Of a stretch of DNA of 20,805 nucleotides, positions 1-7,545 are shown in pieces. The notes under the pieces were generated by a model that was not told the origin of the DNA, did no database searches, and saw only the letters and a program-made list of their open reading frames with translations. The position numbers were made by a program, and so were the translations under genes. Positions within the stretch are counted from its first letter, which is position 1. Each line of letters opens with the position of its first letter. Origin of the DNA: CAZUQA01 sp964622375 (GTDB lineage: Bacteria > Bacillota_I > Bacilli_A > Erysipelotrichales > Erysipelotrichaceae); assembly GCA_964622375.1 (NCBI GenBank), contig CAZUQA010000046.1:1-20805 (forward strand). The letters run 5' to 3'.

Positions 1-203
1 AGTTAGCCATTGAGATTCCTATTGAAGGAGGCGATGTTGTTTCGATTCAATCATTCATCGATACAATATTCCCCAACTTCCTAGCTTTAGGGGTTTTGGT
101 ATTATTCTGGTATTTGATTGTGAAGAAACGTACCAAGCCGACGACTTTAATTCTTGGGGTTTTGGTGGTTGCTACAGCCGGAGTCTTGCTGGGTATCATG
201 TAA
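1..203 (+). CDS. PTS system mannose/fructose/sorbose family IID component, C-terminal end (5' truncated)
   Basis: Only the last 66 codons are present, read in the frame that ends at the TAA at 201-203; the start lies left of the window. The translated tail has a short soluble segment, then a hydrophobic helix (IFPNFLALGVLVLFWYLI), a basic turn (KKRTKP) and a last hydrophobic helix ending LLGIM. This layout, with a Lys/Arg-rich loop between two final helices, matches the C-terminus of IID proteins of the mannose PTS family, which form the membrane channel together with IIC and import sugars with phosphorylation. No sugar can be inferred from this fragment. A hairpin follows the stop, so it is probably the last gene of its operon. 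The family call rests on remembered similarity of a short stretch. Confidence 0.6.
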   Translation, partial: LAIEIPIEGGDVVSIQSFIDTIFPNFLALGVLVLFWYLIVKKRTKPTTLILGVLVVATAGVLLGIM

Positions 204-212
204 ACGCTTATC
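199..212 (+). promoter_or_regulatory. cre-like candidate CcpA site
   Basis: The 14-mer TGTAAACGCTTATC overlaps the stop codon of the IID gene and matches 12 of 14 positions of the catabolite-responsive element consensus TGWAARCGYTWNCW known from Bacillota. It lies about 150 nt upstream of the promoter of the sugar operon. It may act on that promoter, act as a roadblock, or be chance. Confidence 0.3.
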
Positions 213-232
213 CGAGAAATTATGATTTAACT

Positions 233-266
233 AAAGGATGGTGGTAAAACACCGTCCTTTGATATT
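233..266 (+). terminator. Rho-independent terminator after the PTS IID gene
   Basis: AAAGGATGGTG (233-243) pairs with CACCGTCCTTT (250-260) around a 6-nt loop, giving 11 pairs with one T-G wobble. A moderately T-rich stretch follows. It lies 30 nt after the IID stop and before the next promoter, as expected for a transcript end. Confidence 0.65.
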
Positions 267-357
267 TTATGACAATCAGAAAAAACGTCTGGTTTAGCCT
301 CGCAAAGGAAGGAGGGCGCTTAATTACTAATTTAAGTGGGGGGTTTTTAGACATGCG

Positions 358-386
358 TTGACTTAAGGCTATTTTGACGATATAAT
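358..386 (+). promoter_or_regulatory. SigA-type promoter of the sugar dehydrogenase/ABC operon
   Basis: TTGACT (358-363) and TATAAT (381-386) are separated by exactly 17 nt. The predicted start near 393 gives a leader of about 47 nt before the ATG at 440. This is close to consensus, so strong basal activity is expected unless it is repressed. Confidence 0.8.
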
Positions 387-439
387 CTAAAATAGATGAA
401 AGCAGAAACTTGCAAAATGAAAGTGAGGTTTCAATTTCC

Positions 440-1480
440 ATGATTAATGTTGGAATAATCGGATGTGGTTCGATAGCTAAACAGCGTCACGCTTACGAAT
501 ACAGTATTCATCCCCAGGTAAAAATCGCTGGCTTTTTTGACTTGGAGGCTAAGCGCGCTCAGGCCCTGGCTGACAAGTTTGACACTAAGGTTTATAAAAC
601 GATGGAAGAGATGTTGGCAGATCCTAACATCGATGCCGTCAGTGTTTGTACGGCTAACACTTATCATGCCGCTTGCACCATTGCCGCTTTAGAAAGCGGA
701 AAGCATGTTTTATGTGAAAAACCGATGGCGACCAGTTGGGAAGATTGTGTAGCCATGATGGAGGCAGCTAAGAAAGCCGGTAAGCGTTTGATGATTGGAC
801 AGAATCAACGTTTAGCTCCGGCGCACGCTAAAGCGAAAAAAATATTAGAAAGTGGGGAGTTGGGCAGAGTCATCAGCTTCCAGAGCACTTTTGGTCATAA
901 AGGACCGGAAATGTGGAGTGTTGATCAAAGTGCCAACACCTGGTTTTTTAAGAAAAATTTAGCAGCTTTCGGCTCGATGGCTGATTTAGGCATCCATAAG
1001 ATCGATTTAATGCGTTATTTGATTGGCGGTAAAGTTACTGCGGTTTATGCTAAATTGATGACTCTAGACAAGAAATTCCCGGATGGTAATTTAATTGAAG
1101 TTGATGATAATGCTGTTTTGGTTTTAACTTTCGGTGAAGGGGCAATGGGCACCATAACTACCAGTTGGACCCATTATGGTGAAGAGTGCAATGCGACGAC
1201 CATCTATTGTGAAAAGGGAATCATCAGTATGTATAAACATCCTAATTACGCTTTAGATATCACTTATGAAGATGGCACCAAAGCTTTATTTGAATTAGAA
1301 AAACTGCAAACCAACGATGATGCCCAGCAGCGCAGCTCGCAGGTTATCGATACTTTTATTGGTGGCATTCTCAGTGGACAGCCGACGATATTGGACGCCG
1401 AAGCCGTTATCGACTCGATGCGTGTGGTCTTTGCTTGTTTACAATCTTCGCAAGACGGGAAGATTGTTAATTTAGGATAA
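440..1480 (+). CDS. Gfo/Idh/MocA family NAD(P)-dependent sugar oxidoreductase
   Basis: This 346-residue soluble protein probably oxidises or reduces a sugar, inositol or sugar acid with NAD(P). The N-terminal Rossmann motif GIIGCGSIA is at residues 5-13. The EKP signature of the family, whose Lys is catalytic, is at 93-95 (CEKPMA). The DLGIH motif at 182-186 supplies the conserved Asp and His of the active site, followed by the C-terminal alpha/beta domain. The frame is open back to a TTG at 410, but ATG 440 is preferred: the Rossmann strand begins directly after it and GTGAGG lies 11 nt upstream. It is the first gene of an operon with a sugar ABC importer, and an isomerase of the partner type lies at 7461-6547, so a catabolic role for the imported compound is inferred. 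The exact substrate cannot be read from sequence. Confidence 0.85.
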   Translation: MINVGIIGCGSIAKQRHAYEYSIHPQVKIAGFFDLEAKRAQALADKFDTKVYKTMEEMLADPNIDAVSVCTANTYHAACTIAALESGKHVLCEKPMATSWEDCVAMMEAAKKAGKRLMIGQNQRLAPAHAKAKKILESGELGRVISFQSTFGHKGPEMWSVDQSANTWFFKKNLAAFGSMADLGIHKIDLMRYLIGGKVTAVYAKLMTLDKKFPDGNLIEVDDNAVLVLTFGEGAMGTITTSWTHYGEECNATTIYCEKGIISMYKHPNYALDITYEDGTKALFELEKLQTNDDAQQRSSQVIDTFIGGILSGQPTILDAEAVIDSMRVVFACLQSSQDGKIVNLG

Positions 1481-1481
1481 T

Positions 1482-1496
1482 AAGCCTGCGGGCTTG
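1482..1496 (+). other. Small intercistronic hairpin
   Basis: AAGCC and GGCTT pair around a 4-nt loop immediately after the dehydrogenase stop codon. It is too weak and lacks the T-tract of a full terminator, but could protect or mildly attenuate the transcript before the binding-protein gene. Confidence 0.3.
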
Positions 1497-1535
1497 TTAT
1501 AAATCTAATTTCTAACGAAATGGAGGAAAAAAAGT

Positions 1536-2666
1536 ATGAAAAAAGTTTTTGCTGTTTTGCTTTGCCTCTTGATGTTAGTTGGAATGACGGGTTGTAAAAC
1601 TCCCGATAAACCAGCTGACAAAAAGAACACGATTTATGTACTAGGTCCCCGACCCGACCATGGTTGGACCGCCCAAGCCGGTTTCTATGCTGATCGTACA
1701 GTTAAAGAAATCAATGCTAAAGGTAAGTACAAAGCTGTTTATTTTGCCGCTTCAACCGGTGAAGAACAAGTTGACCATGTCAACACGATTCTCGCAAACG
1801 GTGATGCTCTTGCCGTAGTATTCTTTGCCCAAGATGACGGTGCTAAAGCCGGTCAAGAAGCTTTGATCGATGCTAAGATTCCGTTTATCTCCTTCGACAG
1901 AATTATCGAAGGACCGGACAAATTCGCGATTTTGAATGCTTCCGGTGACAACTGGCAATGCGGAGCCGGTATTGCTTATTGGTTAGTAAGCAAAGGTATG
2001 GCTCCTGGAGCAACCCTGTTAACGCTTTGGGGTGACAACGGTACAGTTTGTAAACGTCGTCAAGAAGGTTTCGAACAATTCTTAAGAGGTGAAATCAAGT
2101 ACTATGACAAACATCTGGACAAGACTTTCGAAATTGAAAAGGCCTGGACTAAAGACGAAGTTGCTGCTCTTATCAAAGACTATCAACATGTCGTTGAACC
2201 AAACTGGAGCGCAGAAGGTGCTTACAAGTACTTAGAACAAGTTCTGCCTGATGTTGTTAAGAAGGCAAAAGCCAATAACGGCAAACTCTTCATCTATTCT
2301 ATGGATGATGAAATGACTTTCGGTATGATGAACCTTATCGAATCCAATGCTCTAGATGCAGCAGTTAAAGCTGATTTAGAAGCTCTGGAAGTTTACATTT
2401 CAGCTATCGGCGGTATGCAAGAATTATACGATGTAATTGCCGGTACCAGTAAACAAGCTCCGGTGGCGCAAAAATACTTCGAAGATATTATGTCAGTATT
2501 CTTCTCGCCGAAGATGATGGAATTTGTAATCAACTATATGCTAGATTACCTTGACAATCCAGCGGCTTGGCCTTACAAAGTTGGTGATGGCAAATACGAA
2601 CCGGTATGGATCGTTGACAAATCCAATGTCGACAAGTACGAAGGCTTTAAAGGACACGCAGAATAA
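1536..2666 (+). CDS. Sugar ABC transporter substrate-binding lipoprotein
   Basis: This 376-residue protein should capture the sugar outside the cell for the importer encoded next to it. Residues 1-19 are a signal peptide (MKK, then a Leu-rich core) ending in a lipobox with Cys20 (GMTGC), so the mature protein is predicted to be lipid-anchored to the outer face of the membrane. The rest has the periplasmic-binding-protein fold of the ribose/galactose group: an early strand TIYVLGP, the segment AVVFFAQDDG near residues 93-102, and PFISFDR near 115-121, a pattern typical of the sugar-contacting hinge. A strong site TGGAGGAAAA sits 9 nt before the ATG. A hairpin after the gene probably sets its expression above that of the ATPase and permease. 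The ligand is unknown. Confidence 0.85.
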   Translation: MKKVFAVLLCLLMLVGMTGCKTPDKPADKKNTIYVLGPRPDHGWTAQAGFYADRTVKEINAKGKYKAVYFAASTGEEQVDHVNTILANGDALAVVFFAQDDGAKAGQEALIDAKIPFISFDRIIEGPDKFAILNASGDNWQCGAGIAYWLVSKGMAPGATLLTLWGDNGTVCKRRQEGFEQFLRGEIKYYDKHLDKTFEIEKAWTKDEVAALIKDYQHVVEPNWSAEGAYKYLEQVLPDVVKKAKANNGKLFIYSMDDEMTFGMMNLIESNALDAAVKADLEALEVYISAIGGMQELYDVIAGTSKQAPVAQKYFEDIMSVFFSPKMMEFVINYMLDYLDNPAAWPYKVGDGKYEPVWIVDKSNVDKYEGFKGHAE

Positions 2667-2681
2667 TTTGATTCTATTTGA

Positions 2682-2718
2682 GCTCGGACGCTGATAGCGT
2701 CCGGGCTTCTTTATTTTA
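2682..2718 (+). terminator. Intra-operon terminator/attenuator between binding-protein and ATPase genes
   Basis: GCTCGGACGCT (2682-2692) pairs over 11 positions with AGCGTCCGGGC (2696-2706) around a 3-nt loop, followed by a T-rich tract (2707-2718). It lies 15 nt after the binding-protein stop and 21 nt before the ATPase start, with no clear new promoter between. Partial termination would give an excess of binding protein over membrane components. Confidence 0.75.
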
Positions 2719-2739
2719 GTAAGTGACAGGAGATTTACC

Positions 2740-4233
2740 ATGATACTAGAAATGCAGGGAATATATAAAACTTTCGGCGGTACTAAGGCACTTATTAATG
2801 CCGATTTTAATGTGGAAAAAGGAGAAATTCACGCCCTACTGGGGGAGAATGGCGCCGGGAAATCGACATTAATGAATATCTTAACCGGGGTGGTAGCTAT
2901 GGACAACGGCTCCATTGTTTTTTCCGAAACTGCTTACAACAATCCCTCCATCCGACAAATGGAAAATGCCGGCATTGCCTTTGTGCACCAAGAACGCAAC
3001 TTAGCTAACGATCTCAATGTTTATGAAAATATTTTTCTCAATCGCGAGCTGACCAAAGGTCCGTTTTTAGACAAGAAAGCGATGGTGCAACACACCCAAG
3101 AGTTGTTCAATCAACTGGGGGTCAATATCGATCCTCTTAAAACAGTATCTGAGCTAAAAACCAGTGAAAAACAGTTATTGGAGATTTGTCGCGCTTTGGA
3201 TACTAAAGCCCAATTGTTTATTCTTGACGAGCCGACCACCGCTTTGTCGGACGATGAGGTTAAGCACCTTTTCGAAATTCTCCGGCGTTTGAAACAACAA
3301 GGCAAATCGATTATCTTTATTTCGCATAAGATGGGTGAGATTTTCGAAATTGCCGACCGTTACACCGTTTTGCGTAATGGGGAAATAATTAGTTCAGGAT
3401 TTATTAAGGATGTCAGCGCCCACCAAGTAACTTTAGATATGGTCGGACAGCAATACATTGACCGTGATGACTACAAACCGCGGCAGCTGGGAGAAGTTGT
3501 ACTTTCTTTAAGAAATTTCAGCGGCAACGATTTTCACAATATAAACTTGGATGTTAAAAAAGGAGAAATTGTCGCTTTTACCGGTCTATCGGGTTGCGGC
3601 GCCAGCGAGTTAATTCAAACGATGTTCGGGGCTTTACCGAGTTTAAGCGGCGAAATGCTGGTCAAAGGCCAGCGAATAAAGGGCAAAATCTTCAACGCCA
3701 TGAAAAAGGAAGTGGCTATGCTGCCTTCTAATCGTAAAGAGAATTCCATGATTCCTGACGGCAATATACTAGAGAACAACTACATTGCTGAACATGTTTT
3801 ATCTTGGCCGAGATTCTTTATCGTGCAAAAAGATGAAATAGCAAAATTTCAAACTTATAAACAGATGCTCCAAATAAAAACGGAGGATCCCTTGAATCCT
3901 ATCGATTCTTTGTCCGGCGGGAATCAACAGAAGATATTCTTGGCGCGTTGGCTAAATATTGGTGCAGAAATTCTCTTGTTTGATAATCCGACCCAGGGTG
4001 TCGATGTCGGCGCTAAGGTGGAGATCTATCGTTTGATACTGCAATTTGCCGAAGCCGGTAAAACAGTGATTATCAATACTTTAGAGATACCGGAAATAAA
4101 GAAGGTCTCAGACCGTTGTGTGGTTTTCTATGAGGGTGAGATAGTTAAAATATTTAATCATGATGAAATCAATGAACATGATGTCATGTTATGTGCAACA
4201 AATGCAATTAATACCGGAAGGGGTGCTGCTTAA
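2740..4233 (+). CDS. Sugar ABC transporter double ATPase, RbsA/MglA type
   Basis: This 497-residue protein has two ABC ATPase domains in tandem, as usual for monosaccharide importers, and powers the permease encoded next. In the N-terminal half Walker A is GENGAGKS (35-42), the Q-loop Gln is 84, Walker B is LFILDEP (159-165) with catalytic Glu164, and the switch His is 196; its signature is degenerate, LKTSE at 139-143. In the C-terminal half Walker A is degenerate (GLSGCGAS, 282-289) and Walker B reads FDNP with Asn416 instead of Glu, but the signature LSGGNQQ (391-397) is perfect. One complete composite ATP site is therefore predicted. Asymmetry is normal in this family, but the loss of the N-half signature and the C-half Glu goes further than in the enterobacterial RbsA I remember. 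An AGGAG site precedes the ATG. Its stop overlaps the permease start by one base. Confidence 0.9.
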   Translation: MILEMQGIYKTFGGTKALINADFNVEKGEIHALLGENGAGKSTLMNILTGVVAMDNGSIVFSETAYNNPSIRQMENAGIAFVHQERNLANDLNVYENIFLNRELTKGPFLDKKAMVQHTQELFNQLGVNIDPLKTVSELKTSEKQLLEICRALDTKAQLFILDEPTTALSDDEVKHLFEILRRLKQQGKSIIFISHKMGEIFEIADRYTVLRNGEIISSGFIKDVSAHQVTLDMVGQQYIDRDDYKPRQLGEVVLSLRNFSGNDFHNINLDVKKGEIVAFTGLSGCGASELIQTMFGALPSLSGEMLVKGQRIKGKIFNAMKKEVAMLPSNRKENSMIPDGNILENNYIAEHVLSWPRFFIVQKDEIAKFQTYKQMLQIKTEDPLNPIDSLSGGNQQKIFLARWLNIGAEILLFDNPTQGVDVGAKVEIYRLILQFAEAGKTVIINTLEIPEIKKVSDRCVVFYEGEIVKIFNHDEINEHDVMLCATNAINTGRGAA

Positions 4234-5336
4234 TGAAAAATATAGCGTTAAAAGACCTAAAACCCAAGGAATTATTAGCCGGTTTATGGTCCAAGTATAG
4301 TTTTATCTTTGTCTTCTTTTTGATTTTATTGTTGTATGTTATCACGGTAACGGTCAATGGGAATGTTTTCTCTTGGAATCATATCTCGGCCTTACTGGCC
4401 AGCCAAAACACGGTTATCGTCGGTTTAATTGCCTTAGGCATGGCTTTGGTTATCATCACCGGGCAAATTGATTTGTCCGTCGGCTCCAATTTGGTTTTAA
4501 CTACCGGAGCCGCCGTCTTGGTTTACAATGTCACCGACAGCATCTTGATGATGGTGTTGGCAGCGATTGCCGTCGGTGCTTTCTGCGGTTTGATCAACGG
4601 AGTCTTGGTGGGGTATGCCAAAATGCCACCTTTTATTGTGACTTTAGGAACGATGTTGATTTACCGCTCAATAACACTATCCTGTGTCCGTTTGTTTTCT
4701 CCGGAAATCACCGGTTCAACCTCCAGTCAGTTCTCCATGTTACGGGACAACAGTACCTATGAGTTTTTGCGTTTAAAGTTTGGTACCGGTAACCTCGATA
4801 TCGGATCTTTTAGAATGCCTTATATTACCATGCTGTTTATCGTGATTCTGGTAATTGTGATGATTATTGCCACTAAGACAAAATACGGTAAGAAAGTCTA
4901 TGCCATCGGCAGTAATGAAAAAGCATCATTCCTGGTGGGAATAAACATCAACGCCATGAAGATGTCGGTTTTTGTGGTTACCGGAATTTTAGTCGGTTTA
5001 GCCAGTTTTGTTCAGGCTTGTAAGATTGGCAGTGTTACTCCGGCTTCTACCGCTAAGAGCTATGAAATGTATGCCATAGCGGCTGTCGTTTTAGGTGGTA
5101 TTAATATGGCCGGCGGTCGGGGTAATATCTTAGGTGTCTTCTTTGGCACTTTGTCATATACCACCATCAACAGTATCATTATGAATATCCCGGGATTGAG
5201 TGTTGACATCCAAGATACTTTCCAGGGTTTAGTTTTGATTGTCGTCATAATTATTCAAACTATCGGTCCGGTTATCAAAGAACGCTTTGTCGCTTTCCGC
5301 CGCCAGCGCCAATCACTAAAACCTGCAAGAACATAA
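4233..5336 (+). CDS. Sugar ABC transporter permease, RbsC type
   Basis: This 367-residue integral membrane protein forms the channel of the sugar importer. The N-terminus has a short cytoplasmic segment and a first helix near residues 24-44, and about ten hydrophobic segments follow. Family landmarks are the motif GQIDLSVGS near residue 77, typical of RbsC/XylH/MglC permeases, and the late Gly-rich segment GGINMAGGRGNILG near 288-301. The start is fixed by TAATG overlap with the ATPase gene and by GGAAGGGG about 9 nt upstream, implying translational coupling. It is the last gene of the importer cluster. No terminator is obvious in the next 195 nt, so readthrough into the downstream PTS-like gene is possible. 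The transported sugar is not determined. Confidence 0.9.
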   Translation: MKNIALKDLKPKELLAGLWSKYSFIFVFFLILLLYVITVTVNGNVFSWNHISALLASQNTVIVGLIALGMALVIITGQIDLSVGSNLVLTTGAAVLVYNVTDSILMMVLAAIAVGAFCGLINGVLVGYAKMPPFIVTLGTMLIYRSITLSCVRLFSPEITGSTSSQFSMLRDNSTYEFLRLKFGTGNLDIGSFRMPYITMLFIVILVIVMIIATKTKYGKKVYAIGSNEKASFLVGININAMKMSVFVVTGILVGLASFVQACKIGSVTPASTAKSYEMYAIAAVVLGGINMAGGRGNILGVFFGTLSYTTINSIIMNIPGLSVDIQDTFQGLVLIVVIIIQTIGPVIKERFVAFRRQRQSLKPART

Positions 5337-5459
5337 GCTTATTTGACCTTATAGATTTTAAATAGCTCATCCTGTATCTAAAAACTGAGAAATGCAAGAA
5401 TTAACGGAATGCGGTATTTTCTTTTTTGACTTTTAGCGTTTGATTATTTCTTAAGAACA

Positions 5460-5469
5460 ATCGCGCGAT
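5460..5469. promoter_or_regulatory. 10-bp palindrome upstream of the IIC-like gene
   Basis: ATCGCGCGAT is a perfect palindrome and unusually GC-rich inside a very AT-rich intergenic stretch. It lies 63 nt before the GTG at 5532, downstream of a possible -35 (TTGACT, 5426-5431) whose -10 is poor (TCTTAA, 5449-5454). It may be an operator; nothing identifies a regulator. Confidence 0.3.
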
Positions 5470-5531
5470 CTTAGTTGAGGAAATAACCATTACTCTTATT
5501 TCTTGCTCCAATAGCGGGTGAGGGGGGTAGA

Positions 5532-6299
5532 GTGTCAAATTTCGTAATTGCTCTGTTACTTAGTACTTGGATTGGTATAGACTCTATAGCTGGCTTAATT
5601 TATCCAGGTAACTATTCAGGACTCACGACCGGCATAATAACCGGATTGATCCTTGGTAATGCTGATTTAGGTATGCAGATTGGAGCTTATTGGCTTTTCT
5701 TTGATTTAAGTTGGGCTTATTTTGAAACACGATACTACCCAAACTCCAAGTTGTTGTCCCTGTTCTCTGTATTTTATGCCATCAAATTAGGTGATGTAGA
5801 ACTCGGCATTTTAACCGGTACTTGTATAGCTGTAGATATCGAGATAGTTATGGTGGCTTTTGACCATCTTTGGCGCCTAATAAATGTTGCTTTCCAACAG
5901 TATGCCGCTGCTGCTCTAGCAAAGAATAGATTAAAGTGTTTTGAGTTTTGGGCAACGGCAGGTGTCTTTCCCCGATTTTTCTTTCGCGCAATTCCGGTTT
6001 TTTGTTTTATTATGCTCTATTACGCTTACCGCTATCCTGACTTTGGTAGGTGGATTCAACCGGGTCTCACTAAGTGGTTTTGGCAAAATGATGATTTTAT
6101 TACCGGCTTAAGAATGGTGGGCCGTGCTTTACCGGCAGTAGGCTTTGCACAGTTGTTAACCCGCCTGCATCTCAAGAAATACTGGCATTATTTGCTTCTG
6201 GGTTTTGTTTGTTTTGCGTACTTTAAAGCTACTACGCTCCTGTTGTTTCTTCTTGGCTCGGCTTTCGCTTGCCTTCATATCAAATTCGCGAAAAAGTAA
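5532..6299 (+). CDS. Lone PTS mannose-family IIC-like membrane protein
   Basis: This 255-residue hydrophobic protein has the length of mannose-family IIC subunits (AgaC/ManY/LevF). The clearest match is the C-terminal third: GRALPAVGFAQLL at 197-209 followed by helices ending in AFACLHIKF, parallel to the ILPAVGF segment of AgaC. Near the N-terminus GLTTGIITGLILG-ADLGMQIGA (30-52) corresponds to the family's GxLLGDxxTGxxIG stretch. The segment after it, where family members usually read close to GLxPxGG, is replaced by WAYFETRYYPN (61-71), so the sugar-contacting region differs. The start is GTG with GAGGGGGG a few bases upstream. No IIA, IIB or IID gene accompanies it; a IID end lies 5.3 kb upstream. 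It may pair with a IID elsewhere, act as a facilitator or sensor, or be a relic. Confidence 0.75.
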   Translation: MSNFVIALLLSTWIGIDSIAGLIYPGNYSGLTTGIITGLILGNADLGMQIGAYWLFFDLSWAYFETRYYPNSKLLSLFSVFYAIKLGDVELGILTGTCIAVDIEIVMVAFDHLWRLINVAFQQYAAAALAKNRLKCFEFWATAGVFPRFFFRAIPVFCFIMLYYAYRYPDFGRWIQPGLTKWFWQNDDFITGLRMVGRALPAVGFAQLLTRLHLKKYWHYLLLGFVCFAYFKATTLLLFLLGSAFACLHIKFAKK

Positions 6300-6391
6300 A
6301 GTGGATTTTAATTTATCTTTAAGCAGTTGCTTAAAACCGGAGGAGGCAAAAGGAAAGCATAAAAAGCCCAGGCAATAAATCGGTTAATTAA

Positions 6392-6550
6392 TTGACTGAA
6401 GCGCAATTGATGCTTGCGGCTTTGGTGGTGAGTACAGTCTTGCTGCTTCTAATAAACAAAACCCCGATTATCTTTTTACTTACCGGGGTTGGTTGTCACT
6501 TTATACCAGCCAAAAGCTTGGTTTCCCATTGGCGGATTTATCAGTACTAA
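6392..6550 (+). CDS. Possible 52-residue hydrophobic peptide (doubtful)
   Basis: A frame opened by TTG at 6392 and closed by TAA at 6548-6550 encodes LTEAQLMLAALVVSTVLLLL followed by a second hydrophobic stretch, so it would be one or two membrane helices. Against it: the nearest strong ribosome site (GGAGGAGG, about 6340-6347) is some 45 nt too far upstream, there is no ATG at the right place, and it runs over the minus-strand terminator and the last bases of the isomerase gene. It could be a decayed membrane gene or chance. Confidence 0.15.
   Translation: MTEAQLMLAALVVSTVLLLLINKTPIIFLLTGVGCHFIPAKSLVSHWRIYQY
6450..6490 (-). terminator. Terminator of the minus-strand isomerase gene
   Basis: On the minus strand AACCCCG (6490-6484) and CGGGGTT (6466-6460) form a 7-bp GC-rich stem with a long 17-nt loop, followed by TTGTTTATT. 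It lies about 57 nt beyond the isomerase stop. On the plus strand it could also stop transcripts from the IIC-like gene, although the T-tract is poor in that direction. Confidence 0.6.
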
Positions 6551-7461
6551 ATCACAAAATTTTCGATATAACGTTTAGAAAGCCGTAAAGAGTTGAGAAT
6601 ATCTTCTTCACTCTCTTCGAAAGAGCGGTCTTCAACTTCGATACAAGCATAACCCTTAAAACCGATATCAGTCAAAGCTGAAACGAATTTGCCCCAGTTG
6701 ACATCACCCAGTCCGGGAATTTTCGGCGCCATAAAATCTAAAGGATAAGCCATGATGCCGACTTTATCTAGTTTGTCAGGATAAAGCTTGATATCTTTGA
6801 AATGCACATGGAAGATCTTGTCAGAAAACTCGTAAAGCGGTTTTATATAATCGATCATCTGCCAAACAAAATGGGAAGGATCATAATTGATGCCGAGGTT
6901 TTTACTGGGCAGAATATCAAACACCGCTTTCCAGTTAGCCGGGCTTGTCATCAGGTTTTGACCGCCGGGCCATTGGTCATTGCCAAAGAGCATCGGGCAG
7001 TTTTCAATACCGATACGGACGTTTAAATCCTCGGCTAAGGCAATAATCGGTCCCCAAGTTTTTTCTAATAGAGCGAGGTTATCTTCCACCGATTTCCACT
7101 GGTGCCGACCGATGAAAGTGGTAACCATTTTTATGTCCAAAGCCGCTGAAGCTTTGATGACCTTTTTTAAATGCTCAATACAAAACTCAGCTTTGCCACT
7201 ATCGCCATCCATAACATTGGGATAATAACCCAGTGATGATATTTCAACCCCGGTTTTTTTACAATACTCCTTAATTTCTCTTATTTTATCAGCATCGAGC
7301 TCGTCAACATTGATGTGGCTGACTCCGGCGTAACGCCTTTCCGCTTTGCCCACGGGCCAACAGCACACTTCCACGCAATCAAAACCTAATTCCGCAGCGG
7401 TATCCAGCATTTTTTCAAAAGAATAATCTCCGAGAATAGCTGATACAAAACCAATTTTCAT
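6547..7461 (-). CDS. Sugar phosphate isomerase/epimerase, xylose-isomerase-like TIM barrel
   Basis: This 304-residue protein belongs to the AP_endonuc_2/IolE-IolI-type TIM-barrel group, which isomerises, epimerises or dehydrates sugars, inosoles and keto-sugars with a divalent metal. Strand ends carry the expected metal ligands: Glu153 in GIENCP, Asp194 in NYDPSH with His197, His220 in FHVHFKD, and Glu275 in CIEVED. The start MKIGFVS is the usual first beta strand, and AGGAAAGGAAAA lies just upstream of the ATG. It is transcribed towards the sugar importer and the Gfo/Idh/MocA gene; these two enzyme families are often paired in inositol- or rare-sugar catabolism, so a common pathway is inferred. 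A consensus promoter drives it alone. Its exact reaction is unknown. Confidence 0.85.
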   Translation of the reverse strand: MKIGFVSAILGDYSFEKMLDTAAELGFDCVEVCCWPVGKAERRYAGVSHINVDELDADKIREIKEYCKKTGVEISSLGYYPNVMDGDSGKAEFCIEHLKKVIKASAALDIKMVTTFIGRHQWKSVEDNLALLEKTWGPIIALAEDLNVRIGIENCPMLFGNDQWPGGQNLMTSPANWKAVFDILPSKNLGINYDPSHFVWQMIDYIKPLYEFSDKIFHVHFKDIKLYPDKLDKVGIMAYPLDFMAPKIPGLGDVNWGKFVSALTDIGFKGYACIEVEDRSFEESEEDILNSLRLSKRYIENFVI

Positions 7462-7519
7462 ATAATTTTCCTTTCCTGTCCCAGTAATAGAACCTGTTTG
7501 TCTTATTGCATCTTTAGCC

Positions 7520-7545
7520 CAATTATAAGCATTGCGCTATAATTG
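7520..7545. promoter_or_regulatory. Inverted repeat overlapping the isomerase promoter
   Basis: CAATTATA (7520-7527) and TATAATTG (7538-7545) are perfect 8-bp arms around a 10-nt centre (7528-7537). The left arm contains the minus-strand -10 and the repeat fills the spacer up to the -35, so a bound protein would block RNA polymerase. Each arm carries a TATAAT on opposite strands. It is a good operator candidate for a sugar-responsive repressor. Confidence 0.5.

Noticed and set aside
410..439. TTG start at 410 for the Gfo/Idh/MocA gene
   Set aside because: The Rossmann strand begins right after ATG 440, the extra ten residues are not family-like, and a ribosome site suits 440.
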